Shown piece by piece: positions 36,210-44,456 of a stretch of 64,000 nt of DNA. The stretch is from Aequorivita sinensis. GTDB lineage: Bacteria; Bacteroidota; Bacteroidia; Flavobacteriales; Flavobacteriaceae. Each line of letters begins with the position of its first letter. Position 1 is the first letter of the stretch. The notes under the pieces were generated by a model. That model ran no database searches, was not told where the DNA came from, and saw nothing but the letters and a program-made list of their open reading frames with translations. The stretch spans positions 17,630 to 81,629 of the forward strand of contig NZ_VDMC01000011.1 in NCBI RefSeq assembly GCF_006346335.1, read 5' to 3'. The translations under genes were made by a program, and so were the position numbers.

Positions 36210-37349
36210 ATGAAAGTTTTATTAATAGGTGAATATAGCCGACTGCACAATTCATTAAAAAAAGGATTAGAGGTTTTAGGACACGAAGTAACGCTTGTGG
36301 GTACTGGCGATATGTTTAAAAAATTTCCTGTAGATGAAAGCATTAGAGCAGAATGGCTAAGTGATAAAACTTTCCCTTTATTGTTTAGAAAAATATGGTT
36401 ACGTCTCTTTAAAAAAGATCCCGCACAATGGGAAATAGGCTATCGTTTTAAAAAATTACTGCCGAAACTTAAAGATTATGATGTTGTTCAACTCATAAAT
36501 TCGCATAGTATTGGCACCTATCCTGAATCTGAAATAAAGCTTCTAAAAACACTATTTGCACAGAATGGAAAGGTGTTTTTAATGGGTTGTGGCGATGATT
36601 ATCCGGTTATAAAATCATATCTAGACGGTAGTATGCGCTACCATATGCTTACGCCCTATTTAGAGCCAAATTCAAAAATGAAGGCAGATTTTGCCTTAAA
36701 ATACCTTACCGAACCCTACAAAAAACTGTTTCACTTTGTATATAAAAATGCAAAAGCTGTTATTCCAAGCGATATGGATTATGTGATTCCCTGGCGAGGT
36801 TGGGACAAGGTTGCAGCACTTATTCCGAATCCAATTATAATTTCAGAAGAATATACTCCCATTAAAATTGAAAACAGAAAAATTAGAATCCTGTTTGGAA
36901 TAAACACAATGAACTATGAGAAGAAGGGATATCGATTTTTTGATGAAGCATTAGATATAATCGAAGAGAAATATCCTGAACTAGTTGAAATTAAACGCAC
37001 CAAAAACTTGCCGTTTAGCCAATATGTAAAAGAATTAGAGCATTGTGATATTTTAATGGACAATGTTTACGCTTACGATCAGGGTTATAATGCCCTGGAA
37101 GCTATGTCTCGTGGTAAAGTAGTGTTTGGAGGAGCCGAAAAAGAATTTATGGAGCATTTTAAGCTTAAGGAAAGAGTAGCCATAAATGCACTACCCGATG
37201 CTAAAAAAATTGCTGAAGAACTTGAATATCTAGTTTTAAATCCTGACAAAATTGAAAGCATTGGGAGTAATGCAAGGAAGTTTATTGAAAAAGAACACAA
37301 CTATATAGTAGTTGCTGAAAAATATCTCGATGTTTGGAAATCTACTTAA
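36210..37349 (+). CDS. GT-B fold glycosyltransferase (family 1/4-like)
   Basis: This 379-residue protein begins MKVLLIGEYSRLHNSLKKGL with the GT-B N-terminal fold, including DYDVVQLINSHSIG. The C-terminal donor-binding half has IRILFGINTMNYEKKGYRFF and HCDILMDNVYAYDQGYNALE AMSRG, equivalent to the EX7E region of GT4 enzymes. It adds a sugar to a glycan or lipid-linked intermediate; specificity is unknown. Its stop codon overlaps the stop of the convergent flippase gene (shared TTAA). It is divergent from the 36117 glycosyltransferase. Confidence 0.85.
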   Translation: MKVLLIGEYSRLHNSLKKGLEVLGHEVTLVGTGDMFKKFPVDESIRAEWLSDKTFPLLFRKIWLRLFKKDPAQWEIGYRFKKLLPKLKDYDVVQLINSHSIGTYPESEIKLLKTLFAQNGKVFLMGCGDDYPVIKSYLDGSMRYHMLTPYLEPNSKMKADFALKYLTEPYKKLFHFVYKNAKAVIPSDMDYVIPWRGWDKVAALIPNPIIISEEYTPIKIENRKIRILFGINTMNYEKKGYRFFDEALDIIEEKYPELVEIKRTKNLPFSQYVKELEHCDILMDNVYAYDQGYNALEAMSRGKVVFGGAEKEFMEHFKLKERVAINALPDAKKIAEELEYLVLNPDKIESIGSNARKFIEKEHNYIVVAEKYLDVWKST

Positions 37350-38638
37350 ACCTCAGCTTTTATTTTATTTTTTCTGAAATAACGTATTATTAAAAATAAA
37401 ACTACCAAAAAGTAAATTACATATCTAAAGAAGTGTGCCATAACAATCCCCTCCATTCCATAACTATTAACCAAATAATTGGCAAATCCATAAAACAAAG
37501 CAATGGAGAGTATTTCAGTGAATACATAGTTTATTACTAGTTTTTTAGCCAAAAATTGATGTGCCAAAACCAAAGAAGCTAACCGAACAAAATCACCCAT
37601 CAATTGCCATTTAAAAAGTTCGGCCATTTCGACTTGCCCCGGGTAAATTAACTCTATAATTATATTTCTAAATAAAAAAACCAATACCATCCCTCCTGCA
37701 AAAAGAGGCAGAAGCACTTTATAAATAGACAGCACTTCTTTTTTAAAATTTTCGGCACTGTGAATTCCAGCAAATTTCGGAATTACGTACAGGGTAAAAA
37801 TTGAAGCTGAAAAAACCATGTAATTATTGGAAATAAAAGTCATATTAGTCCAGATACCAGACTCCCGTCCCGAAATTTTATCTTCCAGCATGGCGCGAAT
37901 ATCAATATCTACTAGAGGGATTAGAACTGACGAAACAAAAGACATTAAGGTAAAAGCCAAGAGTGCTCTTGCCATGGGAGCTTTTATTCTCAAGCTTTTA
38001 AACTGAATATATTCCCTGAGAACCTTAATAAAAAAAAACAACATTACCGAAACCTGAATAGCAGGAGTAATTATAATTGACACTAAAACCCCCTCTAGAT
38101 TGAACTGAAAGAGAAAAAAAACTGTTAAAATTGTACTTAACAGATAGCTAAACAATTCAATTTTAGCAAATTTCTTATATTCGGAAAGACCGTTGATTAT
38201 ACCATTAAAGATTCTTTGAACAGCTATAAATGGAACGATTACAGCAATTAATTTCACTAAAAATGAAAACTCTGTAGTTGAAAATAAATACGTGCTTATT
38301 TCTGAAGAAAACAATAACAGTACTGTACTTGTTATCGAAACACCTATAATTAAAAATACAAAAACCGTAGAAAATAAACGTTGTAACTTTATTTCCTCAT
38401 TTTTATATACTGCAATGTATTTTACAATTCCATTAAATGTCCCTAATGAAGTAACCGAAGTTAAAAGCTGCGAGAAACTTCTGAGTTGCCCTATTTTGTA
38501 CTGCCCGACAGGCCCAACATACTCGGTCAATAATCGTTGGATGATAGCAGAAACAACCAATCTAATAAAGATCACCCCTGCATTCAAAGAGGTCATCTTC
38601 AACAATAAATTCCTCTTTATAAAACCTGGAATCTTCAA
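37346..38638 (-). CDS. Lipid-linked oligosaccharide flippase (Wzx/O-antigen translocase type)
   Basis: This 430-residue protein has about 12 hydrophobic helices in the MATE/MVF polysaccharide-transporter pattern. It starts with the O-antigen flippase-like SLNAGVIFIRLVVSAIIQRL and continues GQYKIGQLRSFSQLLTSVTS. Relatives move undecaprenyl-linked repeat units, or amino-sugar-containing units such as in ECA, across the inner membrane. It directly follows the fdtB-type gene (no gap) on the same transcript. A Wzy polymerase is not clearly present; the membrane protein at 40821 is a candidate. Confidence 0.88.
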   Translation of the reverse strand: MKIPGFIKRNLLLKMTSLNAGVIFIRLVVSAIIQRLLTEYVGPVGQYKIGQLRSFSQLLTSVTSLGTFNGIVKYIAVYKNEEIKLQRLFSTVFVFLIIGVSITSTVLLLFSSEISTYLFSTTEFSFLVKLIAVIVPFIAVQRIFNGIINGLSEYKKFAKIELFSYLLSTILTVFFLFQFNLEGVLVSIIITPAIQVSVMLFFFIKVLREYIQFKSLRIKAPMARALLAFTLMSFVSSVLIPLVDIDIRAMLEDKISGRESGIWTNMTFISNNYMVFSASIFTLYVIPKFAGIHSAENFKKEVLSIYKVLLPLFAGGMVLVFLFRNIIIELIYPGQVEMAELFKWQLMGDFVRLASLVLAHQFLAKKLVINYVFTEILSIALFYGFANYLVNSYGMEGIVMAHFFRYVIYFLVVLFLIIRYFRKNKIKAEV

Positions 38639-39739
38639 TTAGTATGCGTTTAAAGTTTTTATAATCTTTTCCACATCAGCATCCGTCAATATCGGACTTA
38701 TTGGAATACTTATCACTTCGTCATGAATCTTTTCAGTATTGGGAAAACTCAAATGTGAATATTCTGAAAGGGCTTCTTGCTTATGGGGTGGAATTGGGTA
38801 ATGTATTAAATGACCTATTCCATTTCTATCCAAGTAATCTATAAATCCGTTTCTATTATCAACGCGAACAACAAACAAGTGAAAAATATGACTATCACTT
38901 TCGTCGTATTTTGGAAGGACTATCTTTTTATTGCTAATTTCAGCTCTATATTTTTTCGCAATCGTTCTTCTGCGTTCATTATCATCGTCTAAGTAAGGTA
39001 ACTTACAATTCAAAAAAGCGGCTTGAAGCTCGTCAAGTCGAGAATTGAACCCTAAAATTTCATTTACATATTTAGTGATAGCCCCGTAATTTCGAAGTTT
39101 ACTGATAACATCTGCCAGAGCATCGTCGTTCGTGGTAACCGCTCCCCCATCCCCAAGAGCGCCAAGGTTTTTGGTGGGATAAAAACTAAACCCCGCCGCA
39201 TCCCCAAGATTCCCAGCTCGCTTTCCATTATTTGCTATTGCCCCATGGGCTTGGGCAGCATCTTCAATTACCAAAAGATTGTTTTCTTTAGCAATCGTTA
39301 AAATTTCATCTATAGCTGAAATCTGCCCGTAAAGATGCACAGGCATAATTGCTTTTGTGGTACCTGAAATTGAATTTTGTAAGGAAATTAAATCAAAATT
39401 GTAAGTGTCTAAATCTGCTTCTACAAGTACAGGTTTTAATCCCGCATGCTTAATGGCGAGTATCGTGGCTATATATGTATTAGAGGCTACTAGCACCTCA
39501 TCGTTCTCTTTTAGCTTCCCAAGAACCTTGTACCCTTCTAAAATCAATCGTAAGGCATCCAATCCATTTCCTACACCCACACAATGATTTGTACCACAAT
39601 AGCGCGCAAAATTGGCTTCAAAGAGCTTTACTTGGCTTCCCAAAATATAATAGCCTGAATCTAAAAACTTTTGAAAGCTATTCTGAAAGGCTGTTTCAAA
39701 GCGTTGATTTATACTTTTTAAATCTAGAAATGGAATCAT
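38639..39739 (-). CDS. fdtB: DegT/DnrJ/EryC1 sugar aminotransferase, FdtB-like
   Basis: This 366-residue PLP enzyme begins [20 protein letters not shown]. It has [40 protein letters not shown] and the PLP lysine in [20 protein letters not shown] (about Lys 183), then [20 protein letters not shown]. Members convert 3-keto-6-deoxy nucleotide sugars to 3-amino sugars (FdtB/QdtB). With the fdtA-type isomerase this gives a dTDP-3-amino-3,6-dideoxyhexose. Its start overlaps the stop of the acyltransferase gene by 4 bp. RmlA/RmlB genes are not in the window. Confidence 0.9.
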   Translation of the reverse strand: MIPFLDLKSINQRFETAFQNSFQKFLDSGYYILGSQVKLFEANFARYCGTNHCVGVGNGLDALRLILEGYKVLGKLKENDEVLVASNTYIATILAIKHAGLKPVLVEADLDTYNFDLISLQNSISGTTKAIMPVHLYGQISAIDEILTIAKENNLLVIEDAAQAHGAIANNGKRAGNLGDAAGFSFYPTKNLGALGDGGAVTTNDDALADVISKLRNYGAITKYVNEILGFNSRLDELQAAFLNCKLPYLDDDNERRRTIAKKYRAEISNKKIVLPKYDESDSHIFHLFVVRVDNRNGFIDYLDRNGIGHLIHYPIPPHKQEALSEYSHLSFPNTEKIHDEVISIPISPILTDADVEKIIKTLNAY

Positions 39740-40743
39740 ACAAAAATGGATTCTAAGTTTTTATAGTTTGAAGTTTTCACTTTATAAAAAGACTGCGCGA
39801 TACTTCTACCGCCAAAACATTCTTTCCAATAAAGTAAGCCTTCGTTAATATTTTTTCCTTGATTTTCGTTGGAAGCTCCAAAGTCAAAATACAACTTTTT
39901 AGCAAAGCGCTCTCGCAACAAGTATTCAAATAAAAAATCCAAAGTGCCCAGTTGTTGTTTATCCTGATTAGCCGAAATATATTGCGCGTGTGCAACTGTA
40001 TCTGTTTCAAAGATAGTTGCGCCGCCAACAATTACAGTATCTTTATAAACATTAAATTGCTTAATGTTTTTAGGAAAAGAATTAGCTAATAATTTAATTT
40101 CCGCCAAACTATGAACAGGCGAAGCTCCGTGTTTCAGTGAGAGGTTTGGAGTAAGAATTTGATTCCAAAACGCTGCAAAATCATCAGTCTCTTCAATTTT
40201 AAGATTTTGGTTAATTCCTTTTTTAACCCCTTCCATTCTATTAGACGCAATTTTAATCGGGTTTCTATTATCAATTACACAAAGTAAATCTACGCGGTAA
40301 GGCTTTGCTTCCACAATATTTAACAACCAATCTAATTCGTCTGAAGGCACCCGATGATATATTCTAGGCGTTTGCTTTATGACAACCTCAACAATCTCCG
40401 CTTTATACAAATACTTTAAAATACTTTTAAAAATAAGAGCCGTCTCTTTAAACTTAACCGAAGTCTTGAGAATTATCCCGCCGTAACTTAGCCCTTGATG
40501 TGAGTAAACTTTGTTTTCTATCACATTGGCAGGGAATACGCCTACTACTTTGTTTTTCTTGTAAACAACAAGCGAATGGTCTTCAAAACGATCGGAATGA
40601 TAGTCCATAAAATCTCTATGGAATAGAAATGTGCCGTTTTTTGAAGACATCACAAAGTTGTTCCACAAAGCTTTATCTTCAGGCGCATATTTTTTTACGG
40701 TAAAAGTACTAGTGTCCAATGATTTTGCTTTTAAAAATGACAT
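39736..40743 (-). CDS. GNAT/FemAB-like N-acyltransferase of the glycan cluster
   Basis: This 335-residue protein has two GNAT-like halves as in FemAB-type enzymes: [20 protein letters not shown] and [20 protein letters not shown] in the first, and [35 protein letters not shown] and [20 protein letters not shown] in the second. It is translationally coupled to the fdtB-type gene. Pathways to Fuc3NAc or Qui3NAc normally end in a hexapeptide-repeat acetyltransferase (FdtC/QdtC), which is absent here. I infer that this GNAT supplies the N-acylation. The acyl donor cannot be told from sequence. Confidence 0.8.
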   Translation of the reverse strand: MSFLKAKSLDTSTFTVKKYAPEDKALWNNFVMSSKNGTFLFHRDFMDYHSDRFEDHSLVVYKKNKVVGVFPANVIENKVYSHQGLSYGGIILKTSVKFKETALIFKSILKYLYKAEIVEVVIKQTPRIYHRVPSDELDWLLNIVEAKPYRVDLLCVIDNRNPIKIASNRMEGVKKGINQNLKIEETDDFAAFWNQILTPNLSLKHGASPVHSLAEIKLLANSFPKNIKQFNVYKDTVIVGGATIFETDTVAHAQYISANQDKQQLGTLDFLFEYLLRERFAKKLYFDFGASNENQGKNINEGLLYWKECFGGRSIAQSFYKVKTSNYKNLESIFV

Positions 40744-40754
40744 TTTACATTATC

Positions 40755-40787
40755 CTGTAAAACTAAAATTTATTTTTAGTTTTACAG
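40755..40787. promoter_or_regulatory. Perfect 14-bp inverted repeat between divergent genes
   Basis: CTGTAAAACTAAAA is followed, after TTTAT, by its exact complement TTTTAGTTTTACAG. It lies in the 77-bp gap between the acyltransferase (minus) and the membrane protein (plus), so it is upstream of both and not a terminator. It could be an operator for a dimeric regulator or a leader hairpin. The repeat is seen; the role is inferred. Confidence 0.55.
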
Positions 40788-40820
40788 TTCTATAAATAAC
40801 ATATTAAAACCTCCAATTAA

Positions 40821-42104
40821 TTGAAATATTCTTTAAAGTTTACAAAAGTTTCAAAAAAGGATATTTTATGGCTATTACTATATATTGGCGTTTTTATATA
40901 TTTTGTTTTTCAACCTCCAATATATTCGCCAGACACTGGAAGCTATTGGCATCTGGATGTATTTCGATACCCCATCTACCCGCTGTTTTTAAGAGGATTC
41001 GAATTTATTTTTGGCAATAATTATTGGACTGCCGTTGTGGCTTTTCAATTACTATTCGTTTTAGGTTCTATTCAAGTTTTCTTTAAAAACATTTCAAATT
41101 TACTGAAACTAAACTTTGTATTGGAGTTGCTATTATTTGCAATACTATTATTTCCGATATTTCCTCCCTTACTTACCGCAAACAACTTAGCTTCCGAAGG
41201 ACTTTCGTACCCGCTATATTTATTATTAATATCCTTCGCAATAGACTTTCTATTTAGAGAGAAGACAAAAAGAATTTATTTTTTTTCAGCCGTCTTTATT
41301 GCTTTAGCACTAACTCGCGGGCAGTTTGTAATTATCGTTCCAATTATTGTTTTCCTCTTACTTCTGAAACACAAGAAAAACATTTTCAGAAAATCGCATT
41401 TAAAATATTTGCTGTTGCTTATCCTACTACCTATAATAACCAACACCCTAGACGCCACTTATAGAAAAGCAGTTCATAAACACTTTATTACTACACCATT
41501 TACTTTTACAAATGCTCTTACGCTTCCTTTGTATATTTCAGAGAAAAAAGACAGTTCACTTTTTGAAAACCCAGCCCATAAAGCTATCTTTCTTAAAACG
41601 TATAAACGCATAGATAGTTTAGGGTTATTGAGCTCCAAAGTTAAAGGGGATTATAGCGCAAAATATCAAGTTTTTCACGATAACTTTCCTTATATATGCA
41701 ATCAAAGTTTTCACAATATAGGGAGGGAATATTACAAAGATGAAAACGATCCCTTTAAAAGCGCTATAGATACAGAAATTGCTGCGAAACAAATGTTTCC
41801 GGAACTCTTAAAAGCACATTTTAAAGATTATATTTCGCTTTATTACACCAGTGTTATGCACGGCTTTTATTCGGTATTTATTTTTATTTTCTTTGTTATT
41901 ATCTGTATTTACAGCGGCTTAAAATGTTTGAAAAAATTTAATTTAGAAAACGGTTTACTGTTTTTTGGAAGTCTTTTAATATTATCTAATGCATTAATTG
42001 TAGCTGTGGCAGTTCATACAATTATGAGGTATGTATTCTATAATTTTGCAATGGCATTTATTATAATAGTATTACTCTCTAAAAAATTAACCTACACAAG
42101 ATGA
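40821..42104 (+). CDS. Polytopic membrane protein of the glycan cluster (possible polymerase or GT-C transferase)
   Basis: This 427-residue protein has about 10-11 hydrophobic helices. A long soluble loop covers about 215-330 (RKAVHKHFITTPFTFTNALT, FHNIGREYYKDENDPFKSAI). The first loop holds PPIYSPDTGSYWHLDVFRYP, with an Asp like the DxD of GT-C enzymes. I do not recognise the family. Topology suits a GT-C glycosyltransferase or a Wzy-like polymerase. It starts with TTG; no ATG lies near the N-terminus. Its end overlaps the next gene by 4 bp, so it works with that glycosyltransferase. Confidence 0.7.
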   Translation: MKYSLKFTKVSKKDILWLLLYIGVFIYFVFQPPIYSPDTGSYWHLDVFRYPIYPLFLRGFEFIFGNNYWTAVVAFQLLFVLGSIQVFFKNISNLLKLNFVLELLLFAILLFPIFPPLLTANNLASEGLSYPLYLLLISFAIDFLFREKTKRIYFFSAVFIALALTRGQFVIIVPIIVFLLLLKHKKNIFRKSHLKYLLLLILLPIITNTLDATYRKAVHKHFITTPFTFTNALTLPLYISEKKDSSLFENPAHKAIFLKTYKRIDSLGLLSSKVKGDYSAKYQVFHDNFPYICNQSFHNIGREYYKDENDPFKSAIDTEIAAKQMFPELLKAHFKDYISLYYTSVMHGFYSVFIFIFFVIICIYSGLKCLKKFNLENGLLFFGSLLILSNALIVAVAVHTIMRYVFYNFAMAFIIIVLLSKKLTYTR

Positions 42105-43246
42105 ATATAGAACTAAGCATAGTAATGCCGTGTCTGAACGAAGCTGAAACACTTGCAGTTTGTATAAATAAAGCGCAATCGTTTTTTGAACGCGAAAATA
42201 TTAGCGGGGAAGTAATTATTGCGGATAATGGCAGTACCGATGGTTCTCAAAAAATTGCAACCGACTTAAACGCAAGGGTGGTTAATGTGCCTCAAAAAGG
42301 GTATGGAAGCGCCTTACGCGGGGGCATTGAAGCTGCAAATGGAAAATATGTAATTATGGGTGATGCCGATGACAGTTACGACTTTAGCAACCTAATGCCT
42401 TATGTGATTAAACTTCGTGAAGGGTATGATTTAGTAATGGGTAACCGTTTTAAAGGTGGTATTAAAAAAGGAGCTATGCCTTTTCTTCATAAATACTTAG
42501 GGAATCCTGTGCTCTCATTTATTGGAAGGCTATTCTTTAAAAGTAAAATTGGAGATTTTCATTGTGGTCTGCGTGGGTTTAGTAAAGAAGCCTATTACAA
42601 AATGGAGCTTAAAACTACGGGAATGGAGTTTGCCAGTGAAATGATTGTAAAATCCAGTCTTAAAGACTTAAAAATTACTGAGGTTAACACCATTCTCTCT
42701 CCAGATGGACGCTCCCGCCCTCCACATTTAAATACTTGGCGAGATGGATGGAGACATTTACGGTTTTTAGTGCTTTACAGTCCTAATTGGCTCTTTTTAA
42801 TCCCAGGATTGTTACTTTTTATCTTTGGGATTATAACTTCTAGTTTTTTACTGTTTGGAACGGTAAGTATAGGCTCAGTTAATTTTGGAGTTCATACACT
42901 TCTCTTCACTTCAGGTTTTGTATTGATTGGCTTTCAATTTATTCTTTTTTATGGCCTTACTAAAGTGTTTACTGTAGAAAATGAATTACTCCCAAAATCG
43001 AATAAATATGATAAACTCTTTAAATTAATCAATTTAGAGAAAGGTTTGATTGTTGGGGCTATACTAGTGATAATTGGAATTATACTAAGTTTTTCTGCTT
43101 ATTTTGATTGGCAAGCAATAAATTTTGGAGATATAGAAAACACTTCTACCCTCCGAAGCGTTATCCCCGCAATTACCCTAATGCTATTAGGCGTGCAAGT
43201 GATTTTGTTTAGCTTATTTTTCAGCATCCTAGGATTAAAAAAATAA
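42101..43246 (+). CDS. DPM1/ArnC-like family 2 glycosyltransferase with C-terminal membrane segments
   Basis: This 381-residue protein has the polyprenyl-phosphate glycosyltransferase core: IELSIVMPCLNEAETLAVCI, GEVIIADNGSTDGSQKIA, GYGSALRGGIEAANGKYVIM, GDADDSYDFSNL (DxDD) and KIGDFHCGLRGFSKEAYYKM. Four C-terminal helices (about 230-375) anchor it. Such enzymes make polyprenyl-phosphate sugars, which GT-C enzymes then use. The 4-bp overlap with the upstream GT-C-like protein supports a donor/transferase pair. Confidence 0.88.
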   Translation: MNIELSIVMPCLNEAETLAVCINKAQSFFERENISGEVIIADNGSTDGSQKIATDLNARVVNVPQKGYGSALRGGIEAANGKYVIMGDADDSYDFSNLMPYVIKLREGYDLVMGNRFKGGIKKGAMPFLHKYLGNPVLSFIGRLFFKSKIGDFHCGLRGFSKEAYYKMELKTTGMEFASEMIVKSSLKDLKITEVNTILSPDGRSRPPHLNTWRDGWRHLRFLVLYSPNWLFLIPGLLLFIFGIITSSFLLFGTVSIGSVNFGVHTLLFTSGFVLIGFQFILFYGLTKVFTVENELLPKSNKYDKLFKLINLEKGLIVGAILVIIGIILSFSAYFDWQAINFGDIENTSTLRSVIPAITLMLLGVQVILFSLFFSILGLKK

Positions 43247-43294
43247 TAGCTTTTCTTAAATGCTTGTTGTAATAATTTAAATACTCGAGCGCTT

Positions 43295-44278
43295 CTAAAA
43301 AGGTAAAGTAATAGTTTCTGGTTTGATGAATTCTTTAGAATACGGATTTTCTAAAAAACTTAGCGGTGGTTTCTGAAACTTAAGAATATCTTCTCGCTCT
43401 ATACCATAAACACTCCAATAATTAGAAAGCAACTGTGCAAAAATGTTTTCATCCCAAAATCCAAAAATTGGTTTTTCGGAAGTACCTTCTATTGGAAGCG
43501 CTTCAATAGTAATCCCATTTTCGCCGCTTTCAATATTAAACTCAGGTTTGTACTGTAGAATATAGTCTGAATAGTGGAAACGTGCATATAACTCTTCAAA
43601 TTGAATAGGATGCAATACGTTTCCTTTCATTTTATCTAGAATATCTTTCTGACTTTCAGCAATGATACCAGCGTCTTGCAAACAAGCAATAAATCCAAAG
43701 CCATTTACACCAAACGAGAACATCAAGTTAATAGCATCATCGCGATAGCTAAAAATATCTGCTGAATATTTAAGCGGGAAAATTGCAATACTCCAAGGCT
43801 TTTTTCCAACAAATGACACAGGCTCAATAATAGATTGAAGCATTAAGTGAAATTGTCCAAAGCGTTCTCTTAAGGCTAGCGAGAGTTTAAAATCCTCGCC
43901 TAAGCGTAATAGCCTATCCCTTTCATATAGCATTTCGTAATAAAGCAGGCCATACACCATTCTACCCGACCATTGGAAAATAAGCTCCTCGTCGAGCGCT
44001 GCCATTCCTTCATAGCCATCTTTGTATGCTTCTTGAATTTTAAGGTCTAATTCATCAAAAGCTTTTTTCACTTTAGGTGAACACGGTAATTCCAAATCGG
44101 CATACGTATAAGACTTGGTTTTATCCATCATCTCAATCTTTTCATCTCCAAACTTAAAATGATCCATTAACCACTGAGGGAAAACCGACATTTTTTCATT
44201 TGTTAAATCTCCTGTAAGAAAACAAAAGTGTTCGTCAAAAATTAATTCTAAGTAAGGATTAAAAAGCATTTCGGCCAT
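43295..44278 (-). CDS. Conserved hypothetical protein with HNH-like N-terminus
   Basis: This 327-residue soluble protein is not one I can assign. The first 40 residues (NPYLELIFDEHFCFLTGDLT NEKMSVFPQWLMDHF) echo the layout of HNH-nuclease zinc knuckles (CFLCG then HVFPxWL), but the second Cys and the His are replaced. The rest is helical (ELDLKIQEAYKDGYEGMAAL, EMLYERDRLLRLGEDFKLSL). If it derives from a nuclease it is inactive. It is transcribed alone, with a -7 motif at 44316-44323, next to typA. Confidence 0.65.
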   Translation of the reverse strand: MAEMLFNPYLELIFDEHFCFLTGDLTNEKMSVFPQWLMDHFKFGDEKIEMMDKTKSYTYADLELPCSPKVKKAFDELDLKIQEAYKDGYEGMAALDEELIFQWSGRMVYGLLYYEMLYERDRLLRLGEDFKLSLALRERFGQFHLMLQSIIEPVSFVGKKPWSIAIFPLKYSADIFSYRDDAINLMFSFGVNGFGFIACLQDAGIIAESQKDILDKMKGNVLHPIQFEELYARFHYSDYILQYKPEFNIESGENGITIEALPIEGTSEKPIFGFWDENIFAQLLSNYWSVYGIEREDILKFQKPPLSFLENPYSKEFIKPETITLPF

Positions 44279-44315
44279 AAAAGTTCGGGAATTAATCTTA
44301 AGATATTTTTTTTTG

Positions 44316-44323
44316 CAAATATA
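44316..44323 (-). promoter_or_regulatory. Putative -7 promoter element of the HNH-like gene
   Basis: The minus strand reads TATATTTG, an exact TAnnTTTG match, 38 bp before the start codon. No TTTG lies at -33 spacing. Confidence 0.45.
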
Positions 44324-44369
44324 GCCATTAGCTTACATTAGGTCTGATGCATTTGCAAAAAGATTGTTC

Positions 44370-44429
44370 CAAAAAAAAAGACGTAAGACTTGAGTTTAGT
44401 TTAAAAACTAAAATCAATTGTCTTACGTC
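44370..44429 (-). terminator. Strong intrinsic terminator of typA
   Basis: A long hairpin has a perfect outer stem (GACGTAAGAC with GTCTTACGTC) and an inner A/T-rich stem (TTTAGTTT region). On the minus strand it is followed by nine T residues. It lies about 28 bp after the typA stop codon. Confidence 0.85.
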
Positions 44430-44456
44430 CTCTATAAAAAGGTTATTTACCTTTAA

